NCBI GenBank assembly: GCA_041484135.1
Contig: JBGPHD010000040.1
Coordinates: forward strand, 1 to 21,092
Length of the DNA: 21,092 bases
Direction of reading: 5' to 3'
Source: JACORV01 sp041484135
Lineage (GTDB): Bacteria > Gemmatimonadota > Gemmatimonadetes > Gemmatimonadales > JACORV01
Part shown: piece after piece, positions 1 through 6,660 of the stretch
Numbering within the stretch: the stretch's first letter is position 1
Layout of the letters: each line of letters begins with the position of its first letter
Notes under the pieces: generated by a model
The model's database searches: none
What the model was told of the DNA's origin: nothing
What the model saw: the letters and a program-made list of their open reading frames with translations, nothing else
Translations under genes and position numbers: made by a program

Positions 1-6
1 CGCATC

Positions 7-402
7 TCAGTCGTTCCCCCGCCGCTCGCCGGCGCTGTCGGCCCGCTGGTGCTCGGCCCGCTCGCGCGCCAGGAAGGCCTCGAACGAGGCGCGCTGCCCG
101 GGCGTCATCACCGCGGTGAGCTCGCTCCGTATCTGGGCGCGGATCGAATCGAGCCTGGGCTGCACCGGCGCCAGCGCGGCGCGGAACTCGCCGCGGTGGC
201 GGTGCCAGATGGCGCGCACCGAGTCGCGCTGCTCGTCCGTCAGGCCCAGCTCGCGCTGGAGCACCCCCGAGTACGCGCACTGCCGGCGTAGCTGCCGCGG
301 CTGGTCGCCCACGTAGTTCATGGTCGCGGCGCCGCCCGCGAAACCCGCGGTGCCGATCGCCAGGAGGAGTCCGAGAGCGTAGACCTTCGTCCGGTTTTCC
401 AT
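7..402 (-). CDS. LTXXQ-type periplasmic protein (Spy/CpxP/ZraP-like)
   Basis: The 131-residue product starts with a charged N-terminus and a hydrophobic stretch (about residues 8-28), so it is exported or anchored with its body in the periplasm. Two LTXXQ-like motifs are visible: LTDEQRDSV near residue 53 and MTPGQRASF near residue 99. They lie in a helical region rich in Arg, Glu and Gln, as in the Spy/CpxP/ZraP fold, whose members sense or chaperone envelope damage or metals. It is the last gene of a sigma / anti-sigma-like cassette. GGAG lies in the 9-nt gap after the upstream TAG, supporting the ATG start. I infer that it is an envelope-stress effector or modulator of the sigma factor. 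The ligand cannot be told. Confidence 0.75.
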   Translation of the reverse strand: MENRTKVYALGLLLAIGTAGFAGGAATMNYVGDQPRQLRRQCAYSGVLQRELGLTDEQRDSVRAIWHRHRGEFRAALAPVQPRLDSIRAQIRSELTAVMTPGQRASFEAFLARERAEHQRADSAGERRGND

Positions 403-411
403 GACGTGCTC

Positions 412-729
412 CTAGTTCCCTATGGAGAAGCCGAGGTCCGCGTCGGGCGCCGTCGACGCCAGCAGCGCGTCGCTGCCGAGCGACATCTCACCGGTACCCC
501 GGACCGCGGGCAGGACCGGGACCGCCGCCGCGACGGCGATGCCGATCAGCATCGCGATCACCCACGGCCGCCCCCAGCGCTCGAGCAGCGTCCACAGCGT
601 GCCGCCCTGCGACTGCGCTGCGGCCGCGCGCCGCCGGTGCAGCGCGCCGCTCGCGCGGAGCAGCACGGCGTCCGTGAACGCGCGCCCGTCGTCGTCAGGT
701 GTCAGGTGCCGCTCGAGCATGTCCTTCAT
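412..729 (-). CDS. Short single-pass membrane protein, probable anti-sigma factor
   Basis: This 105-residue protein has an N-terminal cytoplasmic segment (MKDMLERHLTPDDDGRAF...), one transmembrane helix at about residues 54-72 (WVIAMLIGIAVAAAVPVL) and a short external tail. Its ATG overlaps the sigma-factor stop codon as ATGA, and GAGGAGG precedes it, so translation should be coupled. Position and topology fit a membrane-bound anti-sigma factor. The N-terminal segment is short and lacks a clear zinc-binding HxxxCxxC motif, so assignment rests on context. A second in-frame ATG lies three codons in. The gene ends in TAG. It could instead be another small membrane partner of the cassette. Confidence 0.6.
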   Translation of the reverse strand: MKDMLERHLTPDDDGRAFTDAVLLRASGALHRRRAAAAQSQGGTLWTLLERWGRPWVIAMLIGIAVAAAVPVLPAVRGTGEMSLGSDALLASTAPDADLGFSIGN

Positions 730-1247
730 ACGTCCTCCTCGTTCGCCGGGTCGTACATCCCCAGCGCCTTCCTGAGCGCGCGCCGGCCGTGGAATACGTC
801 CGACCGCGCCGTGCCTTCCGGCACACCGAGGATCATCGCGATCTCGGCGTGCGGATACCCTTCCAGGTCGAACAACGTCACGGCGATCCGCTGCCGCTCG
901 GGCAACGCCGCGAGCGCCGCGGCGATACGCGCCTTCAACTCCGCCGCCCCCGCCGCGGCCGCCGGCGACTCGATCCGCGATGCGATCGTCTCGTCCAGCG
1001 CGTCGGCCCGGCGCACGGTCCGCCGCCGGAGCAGGTCGATCCCCGCGTTCGCCGCGATCCGCATCAGCCACGGACCGAACGGCCGGCGCGGATCATACGT
1101 CTCGAGCCGGTCCAAGGCCGACAGGAACGCGTCCTGGGCGGCGTCGTCGGCGTCGTGTGTGTCCCCGGTCACAGCCCGGGCCACCCGCCTGACCGCCGCC
1201 TGGTACCGCGTCACCAACTCTCCGAACGCGTCCCGGTCGCCGGCCAC
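726..1247 (-). CDS. ECF-family RNA polymerase sigma factor
   Basis: The product directs RNA polymerase to a stress regulon. Sigma region 2 spans about residues 8-75, with a DADDAAQDAF helix and the PFGPWLMRIAANAGIDLLRRR core. Region 4 spans about 105-160, with LPERQRIAVTLFDLEGYPHAEIAMIL and its helix-turn-helix. The GTG start at 1245-1247 is the first usual start codon, but the frame is open upstream to about 1319. The upstream codons read as a typical family N-terminus (DAALARRAV), so the true start may lie further up, perhaps CTG at 1293-1295. The stop overlaps the next gene's ATG. Regulation by the downstream membrane protein is likely. Confidence 0.9.
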   Translation of the reverse strand: MAGDRDAFGELVTRYQAAVRRVARAVTGDTHDADDAAQDAFLSALDRLETYDPRRPFGPWLMRIAANAGIDLLRRRTVRRADALDETIASRIESPAAAAGAAELKARIAAALAALPERQRIAVTLFDLEGYPHAEIAMILGVPEGTARSDVFHGRRALRKALGMYDPANEEDV

Positions 1248-1286
1248 CGCCCGCCGCGCGAGGGCGGCGTCCGTCTCTCCGGATGT

Positions 1287-1312
1287 ATTACGCAGGGGAC
1301 AGGATGGCTGTT
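1287..1312 (-). promoter_or_regulatory. Possible ECF-type autoregulated promoter for the sigma gene
   Basis: On the minus strand an AAC (-35-like, 1310-1312) is followed after 17 nt by CGTAAT (-10-like, 1287-1292). This matches the general AAC-N16/17-CGT pattern of ECF-dependent promoters. It lies about 40 nt before the GTG start, so it fits only if GTG is the true start. Both elements are short, so the call is weak. Confidence 0.3.
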
Positions 1313-1334
1313 GAGTCTCTCAATCCGGACACTT

Positions 1335-1913
1335 TCAGGCCGTCAGGCCGAGTCCCAGCTCCCGCTCCACGGGCCGCAGCGCCTCGAGCAGGAACTGGAT
1401 GTGCTCATCGAGCGGCACGCCAAGCTCCTCGGCGCCCTGCCGCACCTCGTCGCGGTTCACGCCCCGCGCGAAGGCCTTGTCCTTGAGCTTCTTCTTCACC
1501 GAGCTGACCTCGAGATCCGCCAGGCTGCGGCTCGGCCGGACCAGGGCGCACGCCACCAGGAAGCCGCACAGCTCGTCCACCGCGAACAGCACCTTGGCGA
1601 CCGGCAGCTCGCGCGGCACCCCACACTAGGATGCGTGGCCCAGGATGGCGCGTCGCAGCGGCTCGGGGAACCCGCGCTCGGCCAGGATCCGGGACCCCTC
1701 CGCCGGGTGCCCCTCCGTCGCGCTGTGCTCGGCGTTAGGGTACCGCTCGTAGTCGAAGTCGTGCAGCAGGCCGACCAGGCCGTACGCCTCCTCGTCCTCA
1801 CCGTGCTTGCGGGCATGGGCGCGCATCGCGGCCTCGACCGCGTACATGTGCTTCCGGAGCGCGTCGGAAGGGGTGTACTCGTGCATCAGGGCGAGGGCGT
1901 CGGCGCGGGTCAT
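1335..1913 (-). pseudogene. HD-domain hydrolase interrupted by an in-frame TAG
   Basis: Read through, this is a 192-codon gene starting at MTRADALALMHEY. HD-type metal ligands are visible: the His of LRKHMYAV, the HD of LLHDFDYE, the His of EGHPAEG and the His of ILGHAS. The C-terminal half (VLFAVDELCGFL, then SSVKKKLKDKAFARGVN) matches the continuation expected for this HD family. Codon 96, at 1626-1628, is TAG; from memory of the family an aromatic residue, probably Tyr, is expected there. Both sides stay in one frame, so one base change explains it, not a frameshift. It is either a recent pseudogene or a sequence error. A stable 95-residue HD fragment is less likely. The upstream in-frame extension to 1961 is not family-like. 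Confidence 0.75.
1732..1739 (+). repeat. GCGTTAGG, variant of the recurrent octamer
   Basis: This copy lacks the final C and is the only one lying antisense to its gene, where the coding strand reads Pro-Asn-Ala. Confidence 0.5.
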
Positions 1914-1967
1914 GGGGCGTCCGGTGAGGGGTGAGACTAATGATGGCCACGGACCACGCACTGCGCC

Positions 1968-1999
1968 AACGCCACGCTCACTTTCTGCGCGCTGGCGTT
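1968..1999. repeat. Inverted repeat after the DUF6941-like gene
   Basis: AACGCCA at 1968-1974 pairs with TGGCGTT at 1993-1999 across an 18-nt GC-rich loop, with partly complementary flanks. It lies just downstream of the minus-strand stop at 2027. No T-tract follows, so it is at best a weak terminator or mRNA-end hairpin. The rest of 1914-2026 shows nothing recognisable. Confidence 0.35.
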
Positions 2000-2026
2000 G
2001 CGGACGGCGGAGGCGGTGGAGAGGGG

Positions 2027-2452
2027 CTAGTTGATGTTCGGCGAGCGCGGGTGCGCGGGGGCAGGCATCTGGCTCACGGTGACCGGCACCTGCGCCGCGC
2101 GCGCGCCGTCTACCAGGATGTCGAAGGTGTAGGTCCCGGGCCGCTCGAGCGGCACGTCGAACGCGAGCACCGCGCCCGCCTCGACCTCGGTGATGCCGGC
2201 CGGCGGCTCGCCGATCTGCACCTGGCCGTCGCCGCGCAGGACTTCCCGCCCGTCACCATCCACGAGCGTGATCACGATGGGGTGATCGCCGATCTCGGTG
2301 CGGCGTCCCTTGAGCCGCAGCACCAGGTGGAGCCGCGGATGCACCGCGGGGAACCGCTCGACCCAGATCCGCTCGAAGATGCCCAGCACCGACAGCTTGC
2401 CCGCCTGGTCGATCAGCGCGTAGTCGCAGACCAGGGCGAGTTGGACGATCAT
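2027..2452 (-). CDS. DUF6941-like conserved protein
   Basis: The 141-residue protein begins MIVQLALVCDYALIDQ, followed by GKLSVLGIFERIW. This N-terminal pattern belongs to a family of unknown function that I recognise as DUF6941-like. The rest alternates short beta strands (LHLVLRLKGRRTEIG, HPIVITLVDGDGREV, GTYTFDILVDG), suggesting a beta-sandwich. There is no signal peptide, so it should be cytoplasmic. Its ATG overlaps the cyclophilin TGA by four bases, and the frame stays open far upstream without family resemblance, so ATG at 2450-2452 is preferred. No function is assigned. It is translationally coupled to the cyclophilin and GreA genes. Confidence 0.7.
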   Translation of the reverse strand: MIVQLALVCDYALIDQAGKLSVLGIFERIWVERFPAVHPRLHLVLRLKGRRTEIGDHPIVITLVDGDGREVLRGDGQVQIGEPPAGITEVEAGAVLAFDVPLERPGTYTFDILVDGARAAQVPVTVSQMPAPAHPRSPNIN

Positions 2453-2904
2453 GCGTCGACGACGCGGATGGCGTTGATGACGTCGCCCTGCTTGATCAGG
2501 TAGACCACGTCCAGCCCGCTCTGCACCTTGCCGAAGACCGTGTGCACGCCGTCCAGGTGCTTGAGCCCGCCGTGGCACACGAAGAACTGCGAGCCCCCGG
2601 TGTCCTTCCCCGCGTGCGCCATCGAGAGCGAGCCGGCCTCGTGCTTGTGCGGGTTCCCCTTGGTCTCGCACTTGATCTGGTAGCCCGGGCCGCCGGTCCC
2701 CACGCGCGAGTTCTTGGGGTCCTTGGAGAGCGGGTCGCCGCCCTGCGCCACGAAGTTCTCGATGACGCGGTGGAAGCGCGTGCCGTCGTAGAAGCCGGAG
2801 TTGGCGAGCTTCTCGAAGTTGGCCACCGTCCCCGGGGCTTCCTTGGGGAAGAGCTCGCCCTCGAACGTGCCGCGGGCGGTGTCGAACGAGAAACGCTTGA
2901 TCAA
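2449..2904 (-). CDS. Cyclophilin-type peptidyl-prolyl cis-trans isomerase
   Basis: The enzyme accelerates cis-trans isomerisation of Xaa-Pro bonds in protein folding. At 151 residues it is a single-domain cytoplasmic cyclophilin with no signal peptide. Core motifs are present: FHRVIENFVAQGGD (about 44-57, with the catalytic Arg), GGSQFFV (about 103-109) and HLDGVHTVFGKV (about 115-126). The start is TTG at 2902-2904, supported by AAGGAG about six bases upstream, which lies inside the end of greA. The TTG overlaps the greA stop as TTGA. The downstream DUF6941-like gene overlaps in turn, so the three probably share one transcript. Confidence 0.93.
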   Translation of the reverse strand: MIKRFSFDTARGTFEGELFPKEAPGTVANFEKLANSGFYDGTRFHRVIENFVAQGGDPLSKDPKNSRVGTGGPGYQIKCETKGNPHKHEAGSLSMAHAGKDTGGSQFFVCHGGLKHLDGVHTVFGKVQSGLDVVYLIKQGDVINAIRVVDA

Positions 2905-3407
2905 GGGATCTCCTTCACGCGGACCCCAGGGTCCGCGTTCTGCTGATGGAAGGTCAGGAGCTCGAGGATCTTCAGCTTGCGCACGCCGCCGGGGAGCTGG
3001 ACGACGATGGTGTCGCCGGCCTTCTTCTCGACCATCGCGCGGCCGAGCGGCGAGGCGATGGAGATGTGCTCGGGATTGTCGAAGTCCATGGAGTCGGGGA
3101 CGACCAGCTCGAAGTGCTCCTGCTTCTTCGACCCCAGATCCTCGACCACCACCCGCGAGCCGAGGCCGGCGCTGTCCACCGGGATCTTGGCGAGGTCGAT
3201 GGAGTTGATCTTGGCGAGCCGCGACCGCAGGTGGTTGAGGCGTGCCGACACGAACCCCTGCCGCTCCTTCGCGGCATGGTAGTCGCCGTTCTCCTTCAGG
3301 TCGCCGAGCTGCACGGCTTTCTTGAAGGCGGCCGGAAGGGTGACATTCAGTTCGTGATTGAGCCGCTCGATCTCATCACCGAGCAACTTCTTGGCCGCAT
3401 CGAGCAT
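2901..3407 (-). CDS. greA: Transcription elongation factor GreA
   Basis: GreA enters the RNA polymerase secondary channel and stimulates cleavage of backtracked transcripts. The 168-residue length fits. The N-terminal coiled coil carries the acidic tip GDLKENGDYHAAKERQG (about residues 35-51). The C-terminal FKBP-like domain carries SIASPLGRAMVEKKAGD and a following LPGG. The ATG start is preceded by no obvious Shine-Dalgarno sequence. It lies nine bases after the TAG of the DUF255 gene, suggesting one transcription unit. The acidic tip favours GreA/GreB over antagonistic Gfh-type paralogues. Confidence 0.92.
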   Translation of the reverse strand: MLDAAKKLLGDEIERLNHELNVTLPAAFKKAVQLGDLKENGDYHAAKERQGFVSARLNHLRSRLAKINSIDLAKIPVDSAGLGSRVVVEDLGSKKQEHFELVVPDSMDFDNPEHISIASPLGRAMVEKKAGDTIVVQLPGGVRKLKILELLTFHQQNADPGVRVKEIP

Positions 3408-3416
3408 CGGGGAATG

Positions 3417-5558
3417 CTACCCCCCCCGGCCGAAACTCTCCAGAGGAGCGGCCGCGCGACCGAAGGTCTCCATCGTCTCGGCCAATGCTCGCGGCACGGT
3501 GACCGGCGCGGCGCACGCGGTGCCCGCGCAGACGAGCGCGACGGGAGGGGGAGTGCCCGGCACCGGCGACACGCTCGTGGACGCTACGGCCTTGCGGGGC
3601 CGGTAGCGCGCCAGAGCCTCCCGCCGAAGAGCCTGTGTAGTAGTAGTATCAGCTACTACTATCCGACACCCGCCGGCCACCAGCCAGTCCAGGGCCCGGA
3701 ACCAGGAGCTGGCGTGCAGCGCCAACTGCTCGGCGGTCCCGGCGAACGCCTCGAGGGTGCGCTCCGCGTCGAGCCGGTAGCGTTCCTCCTCGGTGATCGT
3801 CTGCAGCTTGAGGAGGACCAGCGCGGCGACCGCATTCGCGGCCGGCGTCGGGGCGTCCTGGATCGGCTTGGAGCGCGTGGTGAGGAATCCCGCGCCCGAG
3901 GCGTCTCGCGTGTCGAAGAAGCCGCCGCCGGCCTGGTCCTGGAACCCGGCGAGCACGAGGTCCATCAGCTCGCGTGCGCGGGAGAGCCAGCGGTCCTCGC
4001 CGGTATGCTCGTGGGCGGCGAGGAACGCCGAGGCGGCCTGCACCTGGTCGTCGAGGAGCCACGGGCCGGCGGGGAGCGGGGAGCGGGGAGCGGTACCTTC
4101 GGCGAGGGGGCCGGGAGCCGCGCCTTCCGGGAGGCGGGCGCTGGTAGCCGTACCCGCGGCGCCGACGCGATGCGGCATCCCGACGCCGGGGACGAAGGCC
4201 TCATCCCACAGCCGCTCGCACGTCTTCACCGCGAAGGCGACGCACTCCTCCCTGCCTAACGCCGCCCCCGCGTCGAAGAACGCTTCGGCCATCATCGCGT
4301 TCCAGCTGACATAGACGGTCCGGTCCACGAACGGCGCGGTGCGCGCGGCCCGCGCGGCCCGGAGCTTGGCTTCCGCGCCGCCGATCAGCTCCCGCACCCG
4401 CACCGCATCGACCTTGAGCTCCTCGGCCAGCGCCTCCACGCTCCGGGCCACCCAGAGCACGTTCTTCGCCGGATCGTGGGGCATCTCCCCTTCGGGGTAG
4501 ATGTCCCAGCGCCGCCGCGCGACCTCCCACTCCTCGGCCGTGAGCGCGGCGCGCGCCTCGTCCACGGTCCAGGTGAAGTAGTCGCCGTCGTCGTGGAGCC
4601 CCACGTCGGCGTCCTGCGAGGCGGCGAAGCCGCCGCGCCCCTGGTCCGCCAGGACCTCGAAGCTCCAGCGCACGATCCCCTCGGCCGTGTCCCGGTAGAG
4701 CGGGTCCCCGAACGCGGCCCAGGCGTGCGCGTAGACCTTGAGCAGCTCCGAGTTGTCGTAGGCCATCTTCTCGAAGTGCGGCACGACCCAGCGCTCGTCC
4801 ACGGAATAGCGGTGGAACCCGCCGCCGATCTGGTCAGAGACGCCGCCCTTCGCCATGCCCGTCAGCGTCTTCTCGGCGACCTCGCGGAGCCACGGCGCGC
4901 CGGTATCCCACCAGCGGGCGAGCAGGAACTCGATCGCGGCGGGGTGCGGGAACTTGGGCTGCGTGCCGAAGCCGCCATACCGCCAATCGAAGAGCCGCGC
5001 CATTCCTTCCGCGGCTTGAGCGAGCAGCTCGGGGACGAGAGCGCCGCGGCGCGCCTCGTCCAGCGCCTCGCCGAGATGGCCGCGGATCTCCCTGGCGGTC
5101 GCCGCGACCTTGTCGCGCTGGGCCTTGAACGTCTCCAGCACCCGCTCCAGCACGGCGCGGAAGCCGGGCCGTCCGTAGCGGCCGTCGGGCGGGAAGTACG
5201 TGCCGCCGTAGAAGACCTCGCCGTCCGGGGTGAGGAGCGCGGTGAGGGGCCAGCCACCCTGGCCGGTGAGCGCCTGCACGGCGCGCTGGTAGCGGGCGTC
5301 GATGTCGGGCCGCTCGTCGCGGTCCACCTTGATGCAGACGAAGTGCGTGTTCAGGAAGGCGGCGAGCTCTCCGTCCTCGTACGACTCGCCGTCCATCACG
5401 TGGCACCAATGGCACCACACCGCGCCGATGTCGAGGAGGACGGGCTTGTCCTCCGCGCGGGCGCGGGCGAACGCGGCGTCGCCCCAGGGATGCCAGTGGA
5501 CGGGCTGGTGCGCGGCGGAGGCGAGGTAGGCCGACGCCTCGCCGGCGAGGCGGTTCAC
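3417..5558 (-). CDS. Thioredoxin-domain DUF255 protein (YyaL/SPATA20-like)
   Basis: The 713-residue product has the family architecture. An N-terminal thioredoxin-like domain carries a CxxC within VWCHWCHVM (Cys 49 and Cys 52), then VDRDERPDID and GGWPLTALLTPDG. A long alpha/alpha-toroid region like the six-hairpin glycosidases follows (GGFHRYSVDERWVVPHFEKM, YVSWNAMMAEAFF). No signal peptide is seen; cellular function is poorly defined. Start GTG at 5556-5558 overlaps the HEAT gene stop (GTGA). Three oddities sit in the C-terminal third: a Pro/Ala/Gly-rich insertion near residues 473-497, an AT-rich rare-codon hairpin near residue 635, and a run of eight G immediately before the TAG stop. Confidence 0.9.
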   Translation of the reverse strand: MNRLAGEASAYLASAAHQPVHWHPWGDAAFARARAEDKPVLLDIGAVWCHWCHVMDGESYEDGELAAFLNTHFVCIKVDRDERPDIDARYQRAVQALTGQGGWPLTALLTPDGEVFYGGTYFPPDGRYGRPGFRAVLERVLETFKAQRDKVAATAREIRGHLGEALDEARRGALVPELLAQAAEGMARLFDWRYGGFGTQPKFPHPAAIEFLLARWWDTGAPWLREVAEKTLTGMAKGGVSDQIGGGFHRYSVDERWVVPHFEKMAYDNSELLKVYAHAWAAFGDPLYRDTAEGIVRWSFEVLADQGRGGFAASQDADVGLHDDGDYFTWTVDEARAALTAEEWEVARRRWDIYPEGEMPHDPAKNVLWVARSVEALAEELKVDAVRVRELIGGAEAKLRAARAARTAPFVDRTVYVSWNAMMAEAFFDAGAALGREECVAFAVKTCERLWDEAFVPGVGMPHRVGAAGTATSARLPEGAAPGPLAEGTAPRSPLPAGPWLLDDQVQAASAFLAAHEHTGEDRWLSRARELMDLVLAGFQDQAGGGFFDTRDASGAGFLTTRSKPIQDAPTPAANAVAALVLLKLQTITEEERYRLDAERTLEAFAGTAEQLALHASSWFRALDWLVAGGCRIVVADTTTTQALRREALARYRPRKAVASTSVSPVPGTPPPVALVCAGTACAAPVTVPRALAETMETFGRAAAPLESFGRGG
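3638..3661. repeat. Perfect 9-bp inverted repeat inside the DUF255 gene
   Basis: TAGTAGTAG at 3638-3646 and CTACTACTA at 3653-3661 are exact reverse complements separated by six bases (TATCAG). The element is AT-rich inside a very GC-rich gene. In the coding frame it gives a cluster of codons rare in the neighbours: ATA, GTA, GTA, GCT, GAT, ACT, ACT, ACT, ACA. Confidence 0.85.
4254..4261 (-). repeat. CGTTAGGC octamer, copy 1
   Basis: In the DUF255 gene, coding-strand sense, frame GCG-TTA-GGC (Ala-Leu-Gly). Confidence 0.8.
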
Positions 5559-5890
5559 TCCCTGCTGCTGGGGAGGATGCCCGGCATCTCGCCGCTCTTG
5601 AAGCCGAGGCGGGTGAGCGCGCCGAGGGCCGCCTTCTTCACGTCGTTGTCCTCGTCCTGGGCGTAGGCGCGCTCCAGGACCGCCTTGGCGGACTTGTCGC
5701 CGATCAGGCCTAACGCCTCCGCGGCGGCGCGGCGCACCGGCGCCGACGGATCCTCGACCACCGTGAGGCTCAGCTCCTTCACGTGTTCCTTGTGCTTGGT
5801 CACGCCGAGCGCGCGGGCGGCGTCGCGCCGGACCACGGCGTCGTTGTCCTTGAGCTGCTGCAGGAGGTCTTCGCGGCGGGAGGGACTCAC
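5555..5890 (-). CDS. Small HEAT-repeat protein
   Basis: The 111-residue cytoplasmic protein is built of HEAT-like helical repeats: about residues 6-35 (LLQQLKDNDAVVRRDAARAL), 38-65 (VVEDPSAPVRRAAAEALG) and 72-98 (YAQDEDNDVKKAALGAL). These folds serve as protein or ligand scaffolds, and no partner can be named. GTG at 5888-5890 is chosen because it starts one base after the endonuclease III stop and just before the first repeat. A longer frame to 5974 would overlap the iron-sulphur end of that gene. Its TGA overlaps the GTG of the DUF255 gene. It carries one CGTTAGGC motif. Confidence 0.75.
   Translation of the reverse strand: MSPSRREDLLQQLKDNDAVVRRDAARALGVTKHKEHVKELSLTVVEDPSAPVRRAAAEALGLIGDKSAKAVLERAYAQDEDNDVKKAALGALTRLGFKSGEMPGILPSSRE
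5708..5715 (-). repeat. CGTTAGGC octamer, copy 2
   Basis: In the HEAT-repeat gene, coding-strand sense, frame GCG-TTA-GGC. Confidence 0.8.
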
Positions 5891-5891
5891 T

Positions 5892-6650
5892 TCAGGCCTC
5901 GGAGGAAGGGCAGAGGTCGGTGATCGGGCAGGCCTCGCAGCGGGGCGTGCGCGCCGCGCAGATGGCGCGGCCATGGTGGATCACCGTGTGGCTGAAGCGC
6001 GTCCACTCGGCGCGCGGCACCACCTTCATCAGGTCCTGCTCGGCCTTCACGGGATCGTCGTGGCGGGTGAGCCTGAGCCGCTTCGCGATGCGCCCGACGT
6101 GCGTGTCCACCACCACGCCCTCGTTCTTCCCGAACCCGGTGCCGAGGATGACGTTCGCGGTCTTGCGGCCCACGCCGGGCAGGCGCACGAGCTCGTCCAT
6201 CGTATCCGGCACCCGGCCGCCATGCCGCTCGATCAGCGCGTGCGCCATGCCGAGGATGCTCTTGGTCTTGTTCCGGAAGAAGCCGGTGCTCAGGATCTCC
6301 TTCTCGAAGACGGCGGGGTCCGCGGCGGCGTAGTCCTCGGCGCGGTGGTACTTCGTGAAGAGGTCCTTCGTCACGATGTTCACCCGCAGGTCGGTGCACT
6401 GCGCCGAGAGGATCGTGGCCACGAGCAGCTGAAGAGGGTCGCCGTGTTCGAGCGCGCAAACGGCCTCGGGGAACCGCGCGTAGAGCCGTTCGAGGATGGG
6501 CCCGATACGCTGCGCGGCGGGAGCGTACGTCGCGCGCGGCCGTTGAGCGCGCGCCGGTGCGGACCGGGAGCGCTTACCTGCCGCGGTCTTGCTGCGCGGA
6601 CGCGTCTTCCGCTTCCGGGGGGCGCGAGGAGCGACTGTGGGCTTGGCCAT
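5892..6650 (-). CDS. nth: Endonuclease III (DNA glycosylase / AP lyase)
   Basis: The base-excision repair enzyme removes oxidised pyrimidines and cleaves abasic sites. All key elements are present: the ATILSAQCTD helix (about residues 78-87), the helix-hairpin-helix LPGVGRKTANVILG with the catalytic Lys (about 156-169), VVVDTHVGR with the catalytic Asp, and a C-terminal 4Fe-4S motif of spacing C-x6-C-x2-C-x5-C. At 252 residues it exceeds the E. coli enzyme (about 211) through a basic N-terminal extension of about 44 residues rich in Lys, Arg, Ala and Pro, possibly for extra DNA contact. The ATG directly follows CCGGAGA. It sits between an unknown gene and the HEAT gene. Confidence 0.95.
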   Translation of the reverse strand: MAKPTVAPRAPRKRKTRPRSKTAAGKRSRSAPARAQRPRATYAPAAQRIGPILERLYARFPEAVCALEHGDPLQLLVATILSAQCTDLRVNIVTKDLFTKYHRAEDYAAADPAVFEKEILSTGFFRNKTKSILGMAHALIERHGGRVPDTMDELVRLPGVGRKTANVILGTGFGKNEGVVVDTHVGRIAKRLRLTRHDDPVKAEQDLMKVVPRAEWTRFSHTVIHHGRAICAARTPRCEACPITDLCPSSEA

Positions 6651-6660
6651 TCTCCGGATT

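Noticed and set aside
693..708. GTCAGGTGTCAGGTG, similar to the repeat near 7010
   Set aside because: Only two short units, explained by the coding sequence HLTPDD; no further structure around it.
2946..4259. Long plus-strand frame opposite greA and the DUF255 gene
   Set aside because: Antisense to clearly conserved genes, with no domain and composition typical of a shadow frame.
5891..5974. HEAT protein extended upstream to 5974
   Set aside because: The extra residues are Arg/Pro/Ala-rich and overlap the iron-sulphur cysteines of endonuclease III; GTG at 5890 fits the gene junction better.
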